NCBI GenBank assembly: GCA_022432975.1
Contig: CM039509.1
Coordinates: forward strand, 18,737,760 to 18,801,759
Origin: Begonia masoniana
Taxonomy: Eukaryota > Streptophyta > Magnoliopsida > Cucurbitales > Begoniaceae
Length of the DNA stretch: 64,000 nucleotides
Reading direction: 5' to 3'
Numbering within the stretch: position 1 is the first letter of the stretch; the number at the start of each line of letters is the position of its first letter. Shown piece by piece: positions 48,358 to 58,257 of the stretch. A program made the position numbers and the translations under genes. A model generated the notes under the pieces. The model saw only the letters and a list, made by a program, of their open reading frames with translations. It made no database searches and was not told the DNA's origin.

Positions 48358-48917
48358 TGTAACACCCCTAATACTGTACCCATTTTTTTTTCCCGTAATT
48401 ATTTTTCTTTTTATACTTTTTACTTTTCTATGCTTTAAATAAAACTTAATGCGGAATCTAAACCGAAGTTGAAATCAGAACTGAAGTCGGAATTAAAACT
48501 GAACTTTAAAAGCATTTAAAACAAAACCTTTAATAAATAATTAAAACTAAAACATTTAATAAAACTTAAAAAAAAAACAAATAAAAGAAGGGAGGGCAGA
48601 ATTGTCGCTGCTGCAGCGACCAGGCGCTGCTCCAGCGACCAGGCGCTGCTCCATTCACGAGGGCAGAATTCCGATTCTGCCCTCCCTTCTTTTATTTGTT
48701 TTTTTTAAGTTTTATTAAATGTTTTAGTTTTAATTATTTATTAAAGGTTTTGTTTTAAATGCTTTTAAAGTTCAGTTTTAATTCCGACTTCAGTTCTGAT
48801 TTCAACTTCGGTTTAGATTCCGCATTAAGTTTTATTTAAAGCATAGAAAAGTAAAAAGTATAAAAAGAAAAATAATTACGGGAAAAAAAAAATGGGTACA
48901 GTATTAGGGGTGTTACA
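48358..48917. mobile_element. Palindromic LTR-end element (560 bp)
   Basis: Starts TGTAACACCCCTAATACTG and ends with its exact complement. Arms of about 250 bp pair almost perfectly around a GC-rich centre (48603-48660, GCGACCAGGCGCTGCTCC repeated). TSD GATGA lies at 48353-48357 and 48918-48922; integrase coding resumes in sense. The right arm resembles the 3' end of the solo LTR at 49156-51776 (the AATTCCGACTTCA stretch and the CCCTCCCTGTTTTAATTG-like stretch). So it looks like two inverted copies of one LTR end. Confidence 0.9.
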
Positions 48918-48922
48918 GATGA

Positions 48923-49155
48923 AATGTATTTGAAGATTTCCCTGTTTAAGGGCGTATTGCGGTTCAGAAGAAATGGCAAGTTAAGCCCTCGTTATGTGGG
49001 GCCCTTCCTTATTTTGAAGAGGATCAAGAAGATGACTTACTGGTTACAGCTTCTGGCATCGATGGAGAGCATCCACAATGTGTTTCACGTGTCCATGCTC
49101 ATAAAATGCTTACGTGACCCATCTCGTGTAGTGGATGTAAGGGAGATTGAGGTAC
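48923..49155 (+). pseudogene. Integrase C-terminal domain of gypsy A
   Basis: Encodes LKISLFKGVLRFRRNGKLSP, RYVGPFLILKRI and SIHNVFHVSMLIKCLRDPS, colinear with 5250-5400 of gypsy C. It is cut at 49155 by a solo LTR and resumes at 51782. Confidence 0.88.
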
Positions 49156-51776
49156 TGTAACACCCGAGTTTTTCGAGTTTCTGCTCCAAGGGTATTTTCG
49201 TAAGTAAGAAATGTAGGTCCGTTTTGTGAGCGGGAGATTTTACTAGGGCCCTAGGAATTTATGGGGATTTTTAGAAGAATAAGTAAATTTTTAGAAATCC
49301 AAATTGATAGCATAACGCCGAGTTTCGATTTTCCGCTTATAGTGTTTTAAGTCGTAAAAATAGTAAATTAGGTCCGTTTCGCGAACGGAGAGTTTCGTTA
49401 GAACTCTGGGAATAAGTTATAATATTTGGAGAAATAAGAGAATTTCGAAGGAACCAAATCAATAGACGAAATAACAAATTAAGCGAATAATTAGATATAA
49501 GGGTAAAAGAGTAATTTGTGATAATTTATTTAAAACACAAATCTCTCTCTTTTCTCTTCTCCATTTTCACGCAAGTCTCCAGATAGCAATTGCTCTCCAT
49601 TTTGGCGATTCCTCCTCTCACGCCATTTCTTCTGCGATCGATCAACGCCTCCTCCTTCGGCGTTTTCTCTTCCGGTTCTCCCCCTCCAATCAACATTTTG
49701 GGTAAGCTCCAAGCTCTAGACCGTTAGTTTTCGTTTTAGGGTTAATTTCGATTTAGGGTTTTGTGAGAAATTTATGGATTTCGTTAGAAATCGATAGGAT
49801 AGCGATTATTTTACCCATTGAGGTTACTTTGTTGTTATTTAGGTAGATTGAATGGATTATTGGTGTTTGGGTGATTGTTAAGTTAATTTTGGGGTTGTTG
49901 GAGAATGGAGAAATCCATCAATGGAATTTTAAGCTTGTGAGCACAACGTGTTTGATGAAATGCCCCAATGAAGAAAATCGAAGTTTTAAGGAAAAATAGT
50001 ATTAGCTAGGAGTTTAGTTTAAGTTTGGAATTCGCTTGTTTAGGATCGGTTTTAATGCCCTTATTTGTGAAATGCTTTAGGTGGAGACGACTTTTCAGAC
50101 GGTGCACGACTTGCTACGGACGCCAGGTAAGTGGGTGCTAGGTTTCTGGCCCTTAAGGCCCTACATCGTGTCAACGTTAGGCTTTTGTTGTTTTGATGAT
50201 GATTTTTTTTATTGTGGGGTTTAATGAGTTGGGTAGTCTAGGATGTTAGCTATTAGTTGTTTGTAAAGTTCGTTAAAAGTAATGTATGTCCATGTACGTT
50301 GTGAATTGTTTGGTGATATGTTTTGATGATATGTTATACGTAGATTCCTCATGCATCATGTTTTCTCAAATATCATAAGAAATGTTCCATGCATGATTTA
50401 TGTAAAAGAAAGGTAACGATTAAGTGTGGGTTGGGACAGTATGTCCATAACAACAAAACCAATGTCACTTCCAAGCGATGGAACATGAATACGGCCGAAA
50501 GGATTATGTACACGCACTTGGCCTACTCCCTGACACATCCCCACCTTAATCCATGTCAACGAAAAGAAAAAGAATAAGGACAAGTAAATGAACATGTTTT
50601 ATAAAAAGAATCATGCATTCATGCATATTTCATGTCTAGTACATTCCCTTACTAAGTATTAGGCTTAATGTTTATGTTGTATGATGTAGGTGACAGGTGA
50701 AAATGTGAGAGTTTCTCTTGATGACAAGGAATAGGTGGTCGACGGATGGTGCTCGTGGCGACGGGGTGTGTTTTGGCAAGGTTCGATGACCGTGGGTGTG
50801 CTCCGAGCTATTTTGGGTAATTAATGTGAATTTGTTTTGATGTTAGAAATGTGATGGATTCTAAGATATGTGGAGAAGTTTGATATTTTGGGATTTGTTT
50901 AGTGGATGTAGGCTTGGAGTGGGGTAGTCTTGAATGATTTGAAAAATGTATTTGTTTTGGGAGAATTTTAGGGATTGTGATGTTTATGGTGATGTTTGTT
51001 GTGGATTGGTCGGATTGTTGTTTGATGATTTTAGGTGTTTTAAACTGTAAGGATACGCCCGGATTTAGAACGATTCACGCGGTTCATTTTCTTGAGTTTT
51101 CCGAAATTGTAGGTTATATTAGTGTCGCGTTTTGGATGATCGGTGAATGAGTGTTTTGTTTTAAGTATAAGAAAACTTATGTTGTGAAGTGTAGAAATTA
51201 TGTTGAAGAAACAGGAAGGAAAGAGATAAGAAAAAGGAGAGAAGAAGCATCGCTTTCATTCCAGAGCCATGGGCGATTGATCGCCCTGGGAAGGGGATCG
51301 ATCGCCATAAGGCAAGTGCTTTGGAAGCAAATTTCGGGTGTGGGGCGACTGGGCGCGGGTGTGAGGGGCGACTGATCGCCCCTCCCTGTTGTCGTTATGG
51401 CGATCGATCGCTGGTACAGGAGGCGATCGATCGCCCCTGCTGTTCGATGCCTCAGCGATCGATCTCCTGAATTTGGAGATCGATCGCCCTCCCCTTTTGT
51501 CACGGTTTGCCCTTTTTGCCCTCCCTGTTTTAATTGATTTTACTTTAATTGTTAATTGTTTTAGGTTATTAATGGTTTTGTTTTAAATGGTTTAAAACAT
51601 AGACTTCAATTCCGACTTCAATTTCGATTTCTATTTCGATTTTGATTTCGCTTTAGGATCTCTTAAAGTTTATTAAAAAGACAAATAAAAAATTTTATGT
51701 GAACTATTTGAGAGTTTAAGTTAAGATTACGTCATGGTCTTTCCGTGGCGGCCCTGGCCGGGTCGGGGTCGTCACA
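49156..51776 (+). mobile_element. Solo LTR in gypsy A (2621 bp)
   Basis: Starts TGTAACACCCGAG and ends GGGGTCGTCACA, with TSD GGTAC at 49151-49155 and 51777-51781. It shares with LTR B (inverted) the GGTAAGTGGGTGCTAGG... and CCCTTAAGGCCCTACATCG stretch, and has an exon-like block at 50081-50126. Four to six GCGATCGATCGC-type palindromes lie at 51270-51490. No internal domain. Confidence 0.9.
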
Positions 51777-51781
51777 GGTAC

Positions 51782-51997
51782 AACCCACACTGATTTACGT
51801 GGAGAAGCCGGTGCGGATTCTAGAGTTTTCCATCAAGGTATTGCGCAATAAAGAAATTCCTTTAGTCAAAGTCTTATGGCGGAACCACGACGTGGAAGAG
51901 GCCACTTGGGAGAGGCAGCAGGATATGATGTCTAAATATCCTTAACTGTTTGTGTAATCAAATTTTGAGGACAAAATTTTTATTAAGGTGGATGGAA
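51782..51997 (+). pseudogene. Chromodomain-like end and purine tract of gypsy A
   Basis: Encodes VEKPVRILEFSIKVLRNKEI and VKVLWRNHDVEEATWERQQD, the chromodomain-like end of the integrase, then a TAA at about 51943. AAGGTGGATGGAA (51985-51997) is the purine tract directly before the 3' LTR. Confidence 0.88.
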
Positions 51998-54471
51998 TGT
52001 AACACCTGGTTTTACGGGATTAAAGAATTTTCATTATATAATGGCATTTTTGTAAATGTATCAAATTAAGTTCGTTTTGCGAACAGAAAGTTTTAATAGA
52101 ACCCTAGTAATAAATTGAAATTATTGGTGAAATATGAAAGTCTAGAGAAAATGAATCGTTAGCTAAATAACGAAATAAGTAACGAAACAAAAGGAAAATC
52201 AGATGGAGGGGCGAAAGGGGTCATTTGGCATTTAAATAGGCAAAAGCTTCTTTCTTCCTCAACACTTCACAAAAATCCTCTCTGCTTTCCACGAAAAGCT
52301 CCAGAGAGCTTTGCGACATTTTCCCTCCCTCACGCGTTCTCTCTCCCGACAACCGAAACTCTTCCTCCAGCGACTCGTTCTTCACGTTTCCTTCTCCAAA
52401 CGACACCTTATGTAAGGTTCTATGGTTTTGGAAAGTTTATTTCCGATTTTCGAGTGGTTAAACGATTAAGGTTTCGTTAGTTTGGAAGTTTAATGGTTTA
52501 AACTCAGTTTTAATGACGATGGTTGTGAATTGCCATAGGTGTACAACGCTCGTGGACGGAGCTTGAATTTGCAAAGACGCGAGGTAAGTCTTCGTGACTT
52601 ACTGTGGCCGATAGGCCTATGCCATAAGTCGAGTTCGTCGTTGAGGATTTTTGAGTTATGTATGTTTTTATGCTTTAGTTGGGTAGTTTAGGATTAGAGT
52701 TTTTATAGGTTATGTTTGCTATGTTTTGATGGTACTCATGTTTTATGTTTACATTATGTCTCTTCTTTACATGCATCACGCTCTTTCAAAATAGCATGAA
52801 AATGGATTTCTACACGTGTTTAAGAAAAGAAATGAATTAAAGAAGCGAATGTACGTAATCTGGTCACGACGGGGTGGGTTCAGACATGGCTGTTTATGGA
52901 TGGAAGCATGTTTTTCCCCTGGTAAATGGAAAGGGCTATCTAACCGCCAGACGTGCCCTCTCCATCTGGTGAGAGTTAGACATCGGTGACATTTTGTTTT
53001 GTAATGAAACAATGAAAAGGTCTGCATGATTTATGAACCGCATATGCATAGCATGCATTTGCATTTACGAAGCTTACTAAGCCTTTAGCTCATAATTGTC
53101 TTTATGGTGTAGGTGATTTTGATACAGGTGAGGATGAGATTCTTCCACCTGAAACTTGATCTGGTTGAAGAAGAATGCCCGTGGGAGTGCATTGGGTAGT
53201 TGGTGCATATTTGACCCGTGGGGATGTAAGTAAGTGTTTTGAGGGTTTTCGGGTTGTTTTGAGCTGATGGTGGACTGGATAAAAGAATTGTATAGTTGAG
53301 ACGTTTTAGGATGTTTGGTATCTAGATAGTAGATAAATTGATGTATTGATGTTTTGGTAAACTCAATTTATAAATGTTTTGCTAAGCCTTTTATTTAGAT
53401 TTTTTATGGAAATTGAATGTATAGAGGTGAAGTGTTATTTTGATGTTTTCTAGAACTTCTTGGTGAATGGTGTGTAGGTACAGGGGAAATATTATGAAGG
53501 CAGCTCTCTGGACAAAATCCAAAGAGCTAGCTGATCGATCGCCAGGAAGAGGCGATCGATCGGGTAATGCATGGTTTAGAGTCGGGATTCTATAAGTTTT
53601 TTGTGGTAGTTCAAAGTATGGATGTCGTCCAAAGTATGGATGTCATCCAAAGTAGTTGTCTAAAGTGGCAGGGATTCTTATAAGTTTCGGTTAAGTGTTT
53701 CTGTAAGAAAGTCATCGTCCGAAGTCTGTGGATGATAAAGTTCAGTTAAGTATTCTGGCAGAGAAAGTCATCGTCCAAAGTCATCATCCAAAGTCTGTGG
53801 ACGATAAAGTTTAGTTAAGTATTTTGACAGAGAAAGTCATCGTCCAAAGTTTGTGGATGATAAAGTTTCGGTTAAGTGTTTCTGTAAGAAAGTCATCATC
53901 CAAGTCCCGTGGACGAATAAGTCCCGTGGACGAATAAGTCCCGTGGACGAATAAGTCTCGTGGACAAATAAAGTCTGTGTGCGAGAATAGTCGTCCATTC
54001 TGTGGGCAAGAACCGTCGTCCATTCTGGACGATTCTGTGGATGATAATGTCGTCCGTTTTCGTGGACGAATGGGATGAAACCCGAGAGGAAATTCATTCC
54101 TGTCTGCTTTATAGTCGTTGACCGATTTCTTTACAGAAGCCACGTCGACCCCTACTATACCATTCGTCCAAACCCGATAGAGAGAATTAGCTACCCCTAC
54201 TGTTTGAATTGAAGAAACCCAAGAGGAAAAATATTGTTCCTTCAATGAAACCCGAGAGGAAAAACTTAATTCTCTGCCTGTCTTTATTGTTTTAGCATTA
54301 ACGCCTAGGTTTAAAATTTACTGGGGTTTCCACAATTAGATAGACTTCCGCTGAATGAGTTAATTAATTTTAAATGAGTAGATTAAGTGAATGAAATGAA
54401 TTAGATGAAAAGTTCAAAATTTTTATGACATTTATAGGCTTAATATTTCGGGTAAATTAAGGGTCGTTACA
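51998..54471 (+). mobile_element. 3' LTR of gypsy A
   Basis: Begins TGTAACACCTGG and ends AGGGTCGTTACA. Paired with 20044-22522. Exon-like block 52539-52583; GATCGATC palindromes near 53530-53562; GTCCA/TGGAC minisatellite 53600-54065. Differences from the 5' LTR are mostly transitions plus small changes in minisatellite copy number. Confidence 0.92.
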
Positions 54472-54620
54472 TATAGGCAAATCCCGGGTCATAAAGAGAG
54501 GGTCGTCACAATCCTATATCGTTTGAGGAAGTATATGGAAATGAAACATATGTAAGAAAACCCTCTCAAAAATAGTAAGACGCGTTTTGGAGAACAATTG
54601 GCAACGGATCCCATAAGAAC

Positions 54621-55440
54621 TGTACGAACCTTTTTCCCAGCAAGATATTGTCCGCTCTGGAGATTGGGCCGTAGCCTAATATTCTCCCCTCACGGCTTTG
54701 TTTGGCGAGGACTTCCCAGTCGGTCACCCAACATGTTATTGTTCTTGCTAGAGCACTTTTAACTTCGGCGTTCTTATGGAATCCGTTGTCAATTGTGCTC
54801 CAAAACGCGTCTTACTAACTTAGGAGGGTTTCCTTACATATGTTTCATTTCCATATACTTTCCCAAACGATTTGGGATTGTGATGACCCTCATCTCTACG
54901 ACCCGGGATTCTCCTATACTCGAGTTCGGGATCCACCCCACAACCCGAGGTTTGCCCCGTAGTCGTACTCATACATACACATCCGGGTCATCACAATCAC
55001 CCCCCTCGAGGGGCCAACGTCCCTGTTGACCACATTTCCAGTTAGGTACAGGCTCTGATACCGTTTGTAATGACCATTTTCCCAGTAAGGTATTGTCTGC
55101 TCTAGGGATTGGGTCGTATCCCAATATCTTCCCCTCACGGCTTTGTTTGGCAATGACTTCCCAGTCGATCACCCAACATGGTATTGTTCTCGCCATAGTA
55201 CTTTTAACTTCGGAGTTCTTATGGGATCCGTTGCCAATTGTGCTCCAAAATGCGTCTTACTAACTTGGGAGGGTTTCCTTACATATGTTTCATTTTCATA
55301 TACTTCCCCAAGCGATGTGGGATTGTGACGACCCACCTCTCTATGACCCGGGATTCGCCTATACTCGAGTTCGGGATCCACCCCTCAACCCGAGGTTTGC
55401 CCTGCAGCCGTACTTATACGTACACATCCGGGTCATCACA
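54621..55440 (-). mobile_element. Complete Cassandra TRIM inserted in a Cassandra LTR
   Basis: Minus-strand copy with both LTRs (54621-54995 and 55066-55440, 375 bp each), a 70-bp interior with primer binding site complement GGCTCTGATACC (55051-55062) and purine tract complement CACCCCCCTCGAGGGG. TSD AGAAC at 54616-54620 and 55441-55445. The target lies inside the 5S-like part of the older Cassandra LTR. Each LTR has its own 5S-like segment (about 54708-54790 and 55150-55234). Confidence 0.92.
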
Positions 55441-55600
55441 AGAACTCCGAAGTTAAAAGTGCTCCGGCGAGATCAGTACCATGTTGGGTGACCAATTGGG
55501 AAGTCCTTGCTAAACAAAGCCGTAAGGGGAGGATATTGGGATACGGCTCAATCCCCAGAGTGGACAATATTTTACTAGAAAAATAGGTCGTTATAATAAG

Positions 55601-55708
55601 GCTATTGTATCTTTGCCAAATGAGGAAATCATGATTTGGTTCAGAAGAGAGGTTGTCCAGAAACGAAGGAGAGGACAAGTAAGATTCTTCGAGCAGGTGT
55701 GCAATTCC
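55601..55708 (-). pseudogene. Copia gag, middle part
   Basis: Minus strand encodes IAHLLEESYLSSPSFLDN and HDFLIWQRYNSLI, a UBN2-type gag stretch. It connects in sense to 56748-56898 across the hAT element and to 19181-19486 across the Cassandra insertion. Confidence 0.75.
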
Positions 55709-55716
55709 GTTTGCAG

Positions 55717-56739
55717 TAGGGGTGAGCAAAAACCGGATTGGACCGAAGAACCGGACTGGAACCGAAAATTTGGTCCAGTTCTGGTCGGTTTTGTAAAATA
55801 GATAATCAAAATTCGGTTTTTTTTAAGTAGAACCGAAAAATACGGTTCGGTTTTCGGGATTAATGATGCAAAACCGAATTTTCTCCCAGAACCGGATTTT
55901 CTACCCTAAGCCCTAAGCCCAAGCTCTGCTCGACTGCTCTGCTCACTTTCGGCTGAGGAAGTGCTGATGCGCAGTCGGGGGATCGCTTTCTTCTTTGTTA
56001 TTCTTTTTCTTTTTCTTTTCCGCCGATAAAGAAAGCCGAGGAGGAAGCGGAGTAGGTAAAGCCTTACCGTCAAATCCACAGACAGTGGAAATGTAGGCGT
56101 CACAAATTTGACAGTGAGGGCAGGCGCTCTCCTCGCGTACCTTAGCCACGACGTGCCACTTCTCTTCTTTTTCCCACCAAAACTCCGGCGTTTGTTTTTG
56201 GTGGTCGTGGGAGGGAGTAGATCTTGAACGGAAGCCGCATCCGACTGATGTAAAAGCAGAGGAAACTTGAAGCCGGATGGAAGAATGAGTGGATGTAGAT
56301 TGTGAAGGTGGTAGAGGAAGAGCGCGTGGAAAATGGAGATAGTTGAACTTAGACTTGGCTGAGGAAGGAACAGGATCAGAGGGAAGAGTAGACGTATCGT
56401 CTGAACGGCATGAATGGAAGGAGGGGATCACCTTGAATATCTTCAGCATCAGACGTTTCGCCATTACTCTCTCTCTCTCTAACCTGTTTGAAGTGATATG
56501 ATGGAAAGAGATGAGTGAAAATATGACAGACATTACACTATTTTTTTTTTTTTTTTAATTTAAAAAAAAGTGGGAAAACCGGAACCGGATTAGAACCGGA
56601 ACCGAAATTCGGTTCTGGTTCTGGTCCGGTCCTTCAAAAAATAAAAGCAGTCCTGGTCTTAAAAATTAAAAACCAAATTTTATTATTTTGGTTCCAATCT
56701 TCTTCAAAACCGGACCGGACCGGTTTTTGCTCACCCCTA
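55717..56739. mobile_element. hAT-type element carrying a host gene fragment
   Basis: TIRs TAGGGGTGAGCAAAAACCGG and its complement, with 8-bp flanks GTTTGCAG (55709-55716) and GTTTACAG (56740-56747), one mismatch. AACCGG-type subterminal repeats fill both ends. No transposase is present. The interior contains an OVATE-family gene fragment on the minus strand, so this is a gene-capturing non-autonomous hAT. Confidence 0.88.
55943..56464 (-). pseudogene. Captured OVATE family protein fragment
   Basis: From the ATG at 56464 the frame reads MAKRLMLKIFKVIPSFHSCR, then SSAFTSVGCGFRSRS and PEFWWEKEEKWHVVAKV. These stretches match what I know of the N-terminal half of plant OVATE family proteins, transcriptional repressors that control organ shape. 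The frame is open for 173 codons, but the C-terminal OVATE domain, which defines the family, is absent and the end drifts into Lys-rich sequence. It lies wholly within the hAT ends. Identification is by memory of the family and needs a search. Confidence 0.6.
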
Positions 56740-56747
56740 GTTTACAG

Positions 56748-56898
56748 TGAAAATGTGTAGGAGTTGAGTCTTCCATACAAGGTAATTTGTGGAGTTGAGT
56801 TTAGTGGTTAACGTTTGATTAATGGACAAAAAAGATGGAAGGGAGGGAGAAACAGCAGTTGAGGGGGAGGAAAGGGTGGAGGAAGAAGGAAACGCCAT
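56748..56898 (-). pseudogene. Copia gag N-terminus
   Basis: Starts MAFPSSSTLSSPSTAVSPSL at 56898 and includes LTTKLNSTNYLVWKTQLL, the conserved start of copia UBN2 gag. The start codon lies only seven bases from the primer binding site. Confidence 0.8.
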
Positions 56899-56904
56899 TT
56901 CACC

Positions 56905-56917
56905 GGCTCTGATACCA
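56905..56917 (-). other. Primer binding site (tRNA-iMet) of the copia derivative
   Basis: Minus strand reads TGGTATCAGAGCC immediately after the LTR. Confidence 0.85.
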
Positions 56918-57126
56918 CATTGAAAAATAGAGTTCTCTGATATGAACAGTAGAGAACAGAAGGAATGAGAGAAACGAAGAAGGAGGAGGCGATAATTAAT
57001 GTTGCAGTAGTGAATTGAAAGAAATCGTTTTTTACATGCATATACCCAATACAATAGTGATGAAATGTAATCAAAACTGAAAATGAATAGTGAACTGAAA
57101 ATGAACAGTGAGTGTGTGTTCTAATA
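56918..57126 (-). mobile_element. 5' LTR of the copia derivative
   Basis: Pairs with 18478-18702. It lies next to the primer binding site on one side and TSD AATGT on the other. The outer end reads TATTAG on the minus strand, not the usual TG. Confidence 0.85.
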
Positions 57127-57131
57127 AATGT

Positions 57132-58257
57132 GTGATCATGTCTTCTAAAAGAAAATAAACTTTGATTGAAAGACAATGGTGGGATATGTTTGTGATATGT
57201 ATTGAATAATGACCTTAGGGTAAAATAAAGTAATGCATGTATTTTCGTTGAAACCTTCGACTGTAGTAACTTATGATCCATACACAATTAGTGTAATCAG
57301 CTCACTGCAAACTACTATTATTTTTCTGGCAATAGCCAAGCCGGAGGAGGAAGCGGGACAGGGCCAGAAGACCTCTTTTAATTTATTTTGAAAGTTCTTA
57401 GTATTTAGAATATTTAAATATTTTATTTGACACTATCTTTATATCTAATTGGTCTATTTATTGTGGGACTGGTCCTAGGGTCAAACCACTAATTGAATAC
57501 ACTAAAAAAGATTTACGATATTCTAGTGCGAACATTATAAATCAGGATTGGATGACTGTGCTTAAATGAGATTTAAGTTTGATGAGATTGAAGAGTCCAA
57601 ATATGTGATTACCGCTATGGTTGATGAACTATATTTGCAAGTATTGCTCTTGTAACTTATAAATAATCGAGTTTAAATTAGAATGACGGAATGAATAGTG
57701 TGTTGAAGTTAACTACAATATGAGAAAGTAATATATAATAAAAAATTAGAATACCAAAGAAACTATAAGTAATAAATGTAACAGTTATGTCTTGTAAAAA
57801 TAAGAATGATTTAATATTTTATTGATTGTGAGAGACTGAGAATGTAGAATTTTACATTGTTTGGAAAAACAAATTGAATAATTTATAAGTAGAGATCTCT
57901 TCTTTATTTAATAAAATGTGTTTTGAATAAATTTTATGAAAAAATTTGTGTAAAATCTAATTCAAAATATATAATATTATATTAAAAATACAGTAAACTC
58001 TGCGATAAGGTGGCAATAAATTGCAGTGGAAGCATAGACTTACTAAAGTTAATCTTAAAAAACCATCGTACCACCTCATTTATTTGATCGAAACCCAACG
58101 TATGTGGTGAAGAGACAAGTATTTATAACCCTAACTAAGACCAAACAGTGGTCATAAAAAAGCATCAAGCCCCACCACACCACACAAGATATTCACAAAA
58201 AGGAAGGTGTACTTTCCATCTGTTCTGCAGAATCTTTGAAGGACAGTACCCGGAGAA
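57132..58257. other. Intergenic spacer and GASA 3' flank
   Basis: AT-rich, no recognisable gene or repeat. The last 180 bases are the 3' flank of the GASA gene; a minus-strand AATAAA lies at 58079-58084. Confidence 0.5.
58079..58084 (-). terminator. Possible poly(A) signal of the GASA gene
   Basis: AATAAA on the minus strand, about 175 bases after the stop codon, a usual distance for a plant 3' UTR. No transcript evidence. Confidence 0.4.

Larger units (their letters stand above)
20044..54471 (+). mobile_element. Ty3/gypsy chromovirus A, four insertions inside
   Basis: LTRs 20044-22522 and 51998-54471 (2479 and 2474 bp) flank gag and pol on the plus strand. TSD TATAG lies at 20039-20043 and 54472-54476. 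Own sequence is about 9.6 kb, with coding pieces at 22702-24561, 41558-42791, 47471-48352, 48923-49150 and 51782-51960. Protein motifs match gypsy C closely, so A and C are related families in opposite orientation. Many stops and frameshifts make it inactive. Pol sequence continues in sense across each insertion once the TSD is counted once. Confidence 0.93.
19492..55595 (+). mobile_element. Cassandra TRIM retrotransposon (split by two insertions)
   Basis: LTR 19492-19861, a 71-bp interior, then a second LTR in three pieces: 19933-20043, 54477-54620 and 55446-55595. The interior has a primer binding site (TGGTATCAGAGCTTG from 19864) and a purine tract ending GAGGGGGAGTGAT. The LTRs contain 5S-rRNA-like sequence, the hallmark of Cassandra. 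TSD ATAAG occurs at 19487-19491 and 55596-55600. It encodes no protein. Gypsy A (TSD tatag) and an inverted Cassandra (TSD agaac) sit inside its right LTR. Confidence 0.92.
18478..57126 (-). mobile_element. Ty1/copia internal-deletion derivative hosting the whole nest
   Basis: LTRs of about 225 and 209 bp (18478-18702 and 56918-57126) flank a minus-strand internal region that keeps only gag and the RNase H end. The flanks AATGT at 18473-18477 and 57127-57131 are a perfect 5-bp TSD. Own sequence totals about 1.5 kb; the other 37 kb are later insertions. Gag reading resumes in sense on each side of both direct insertions (19487-55600 and 55709-56747), which confirms the reconstruction. Protease, integrase and RT are absent, so the element was non-autonomous. 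Confidence 0.88.
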
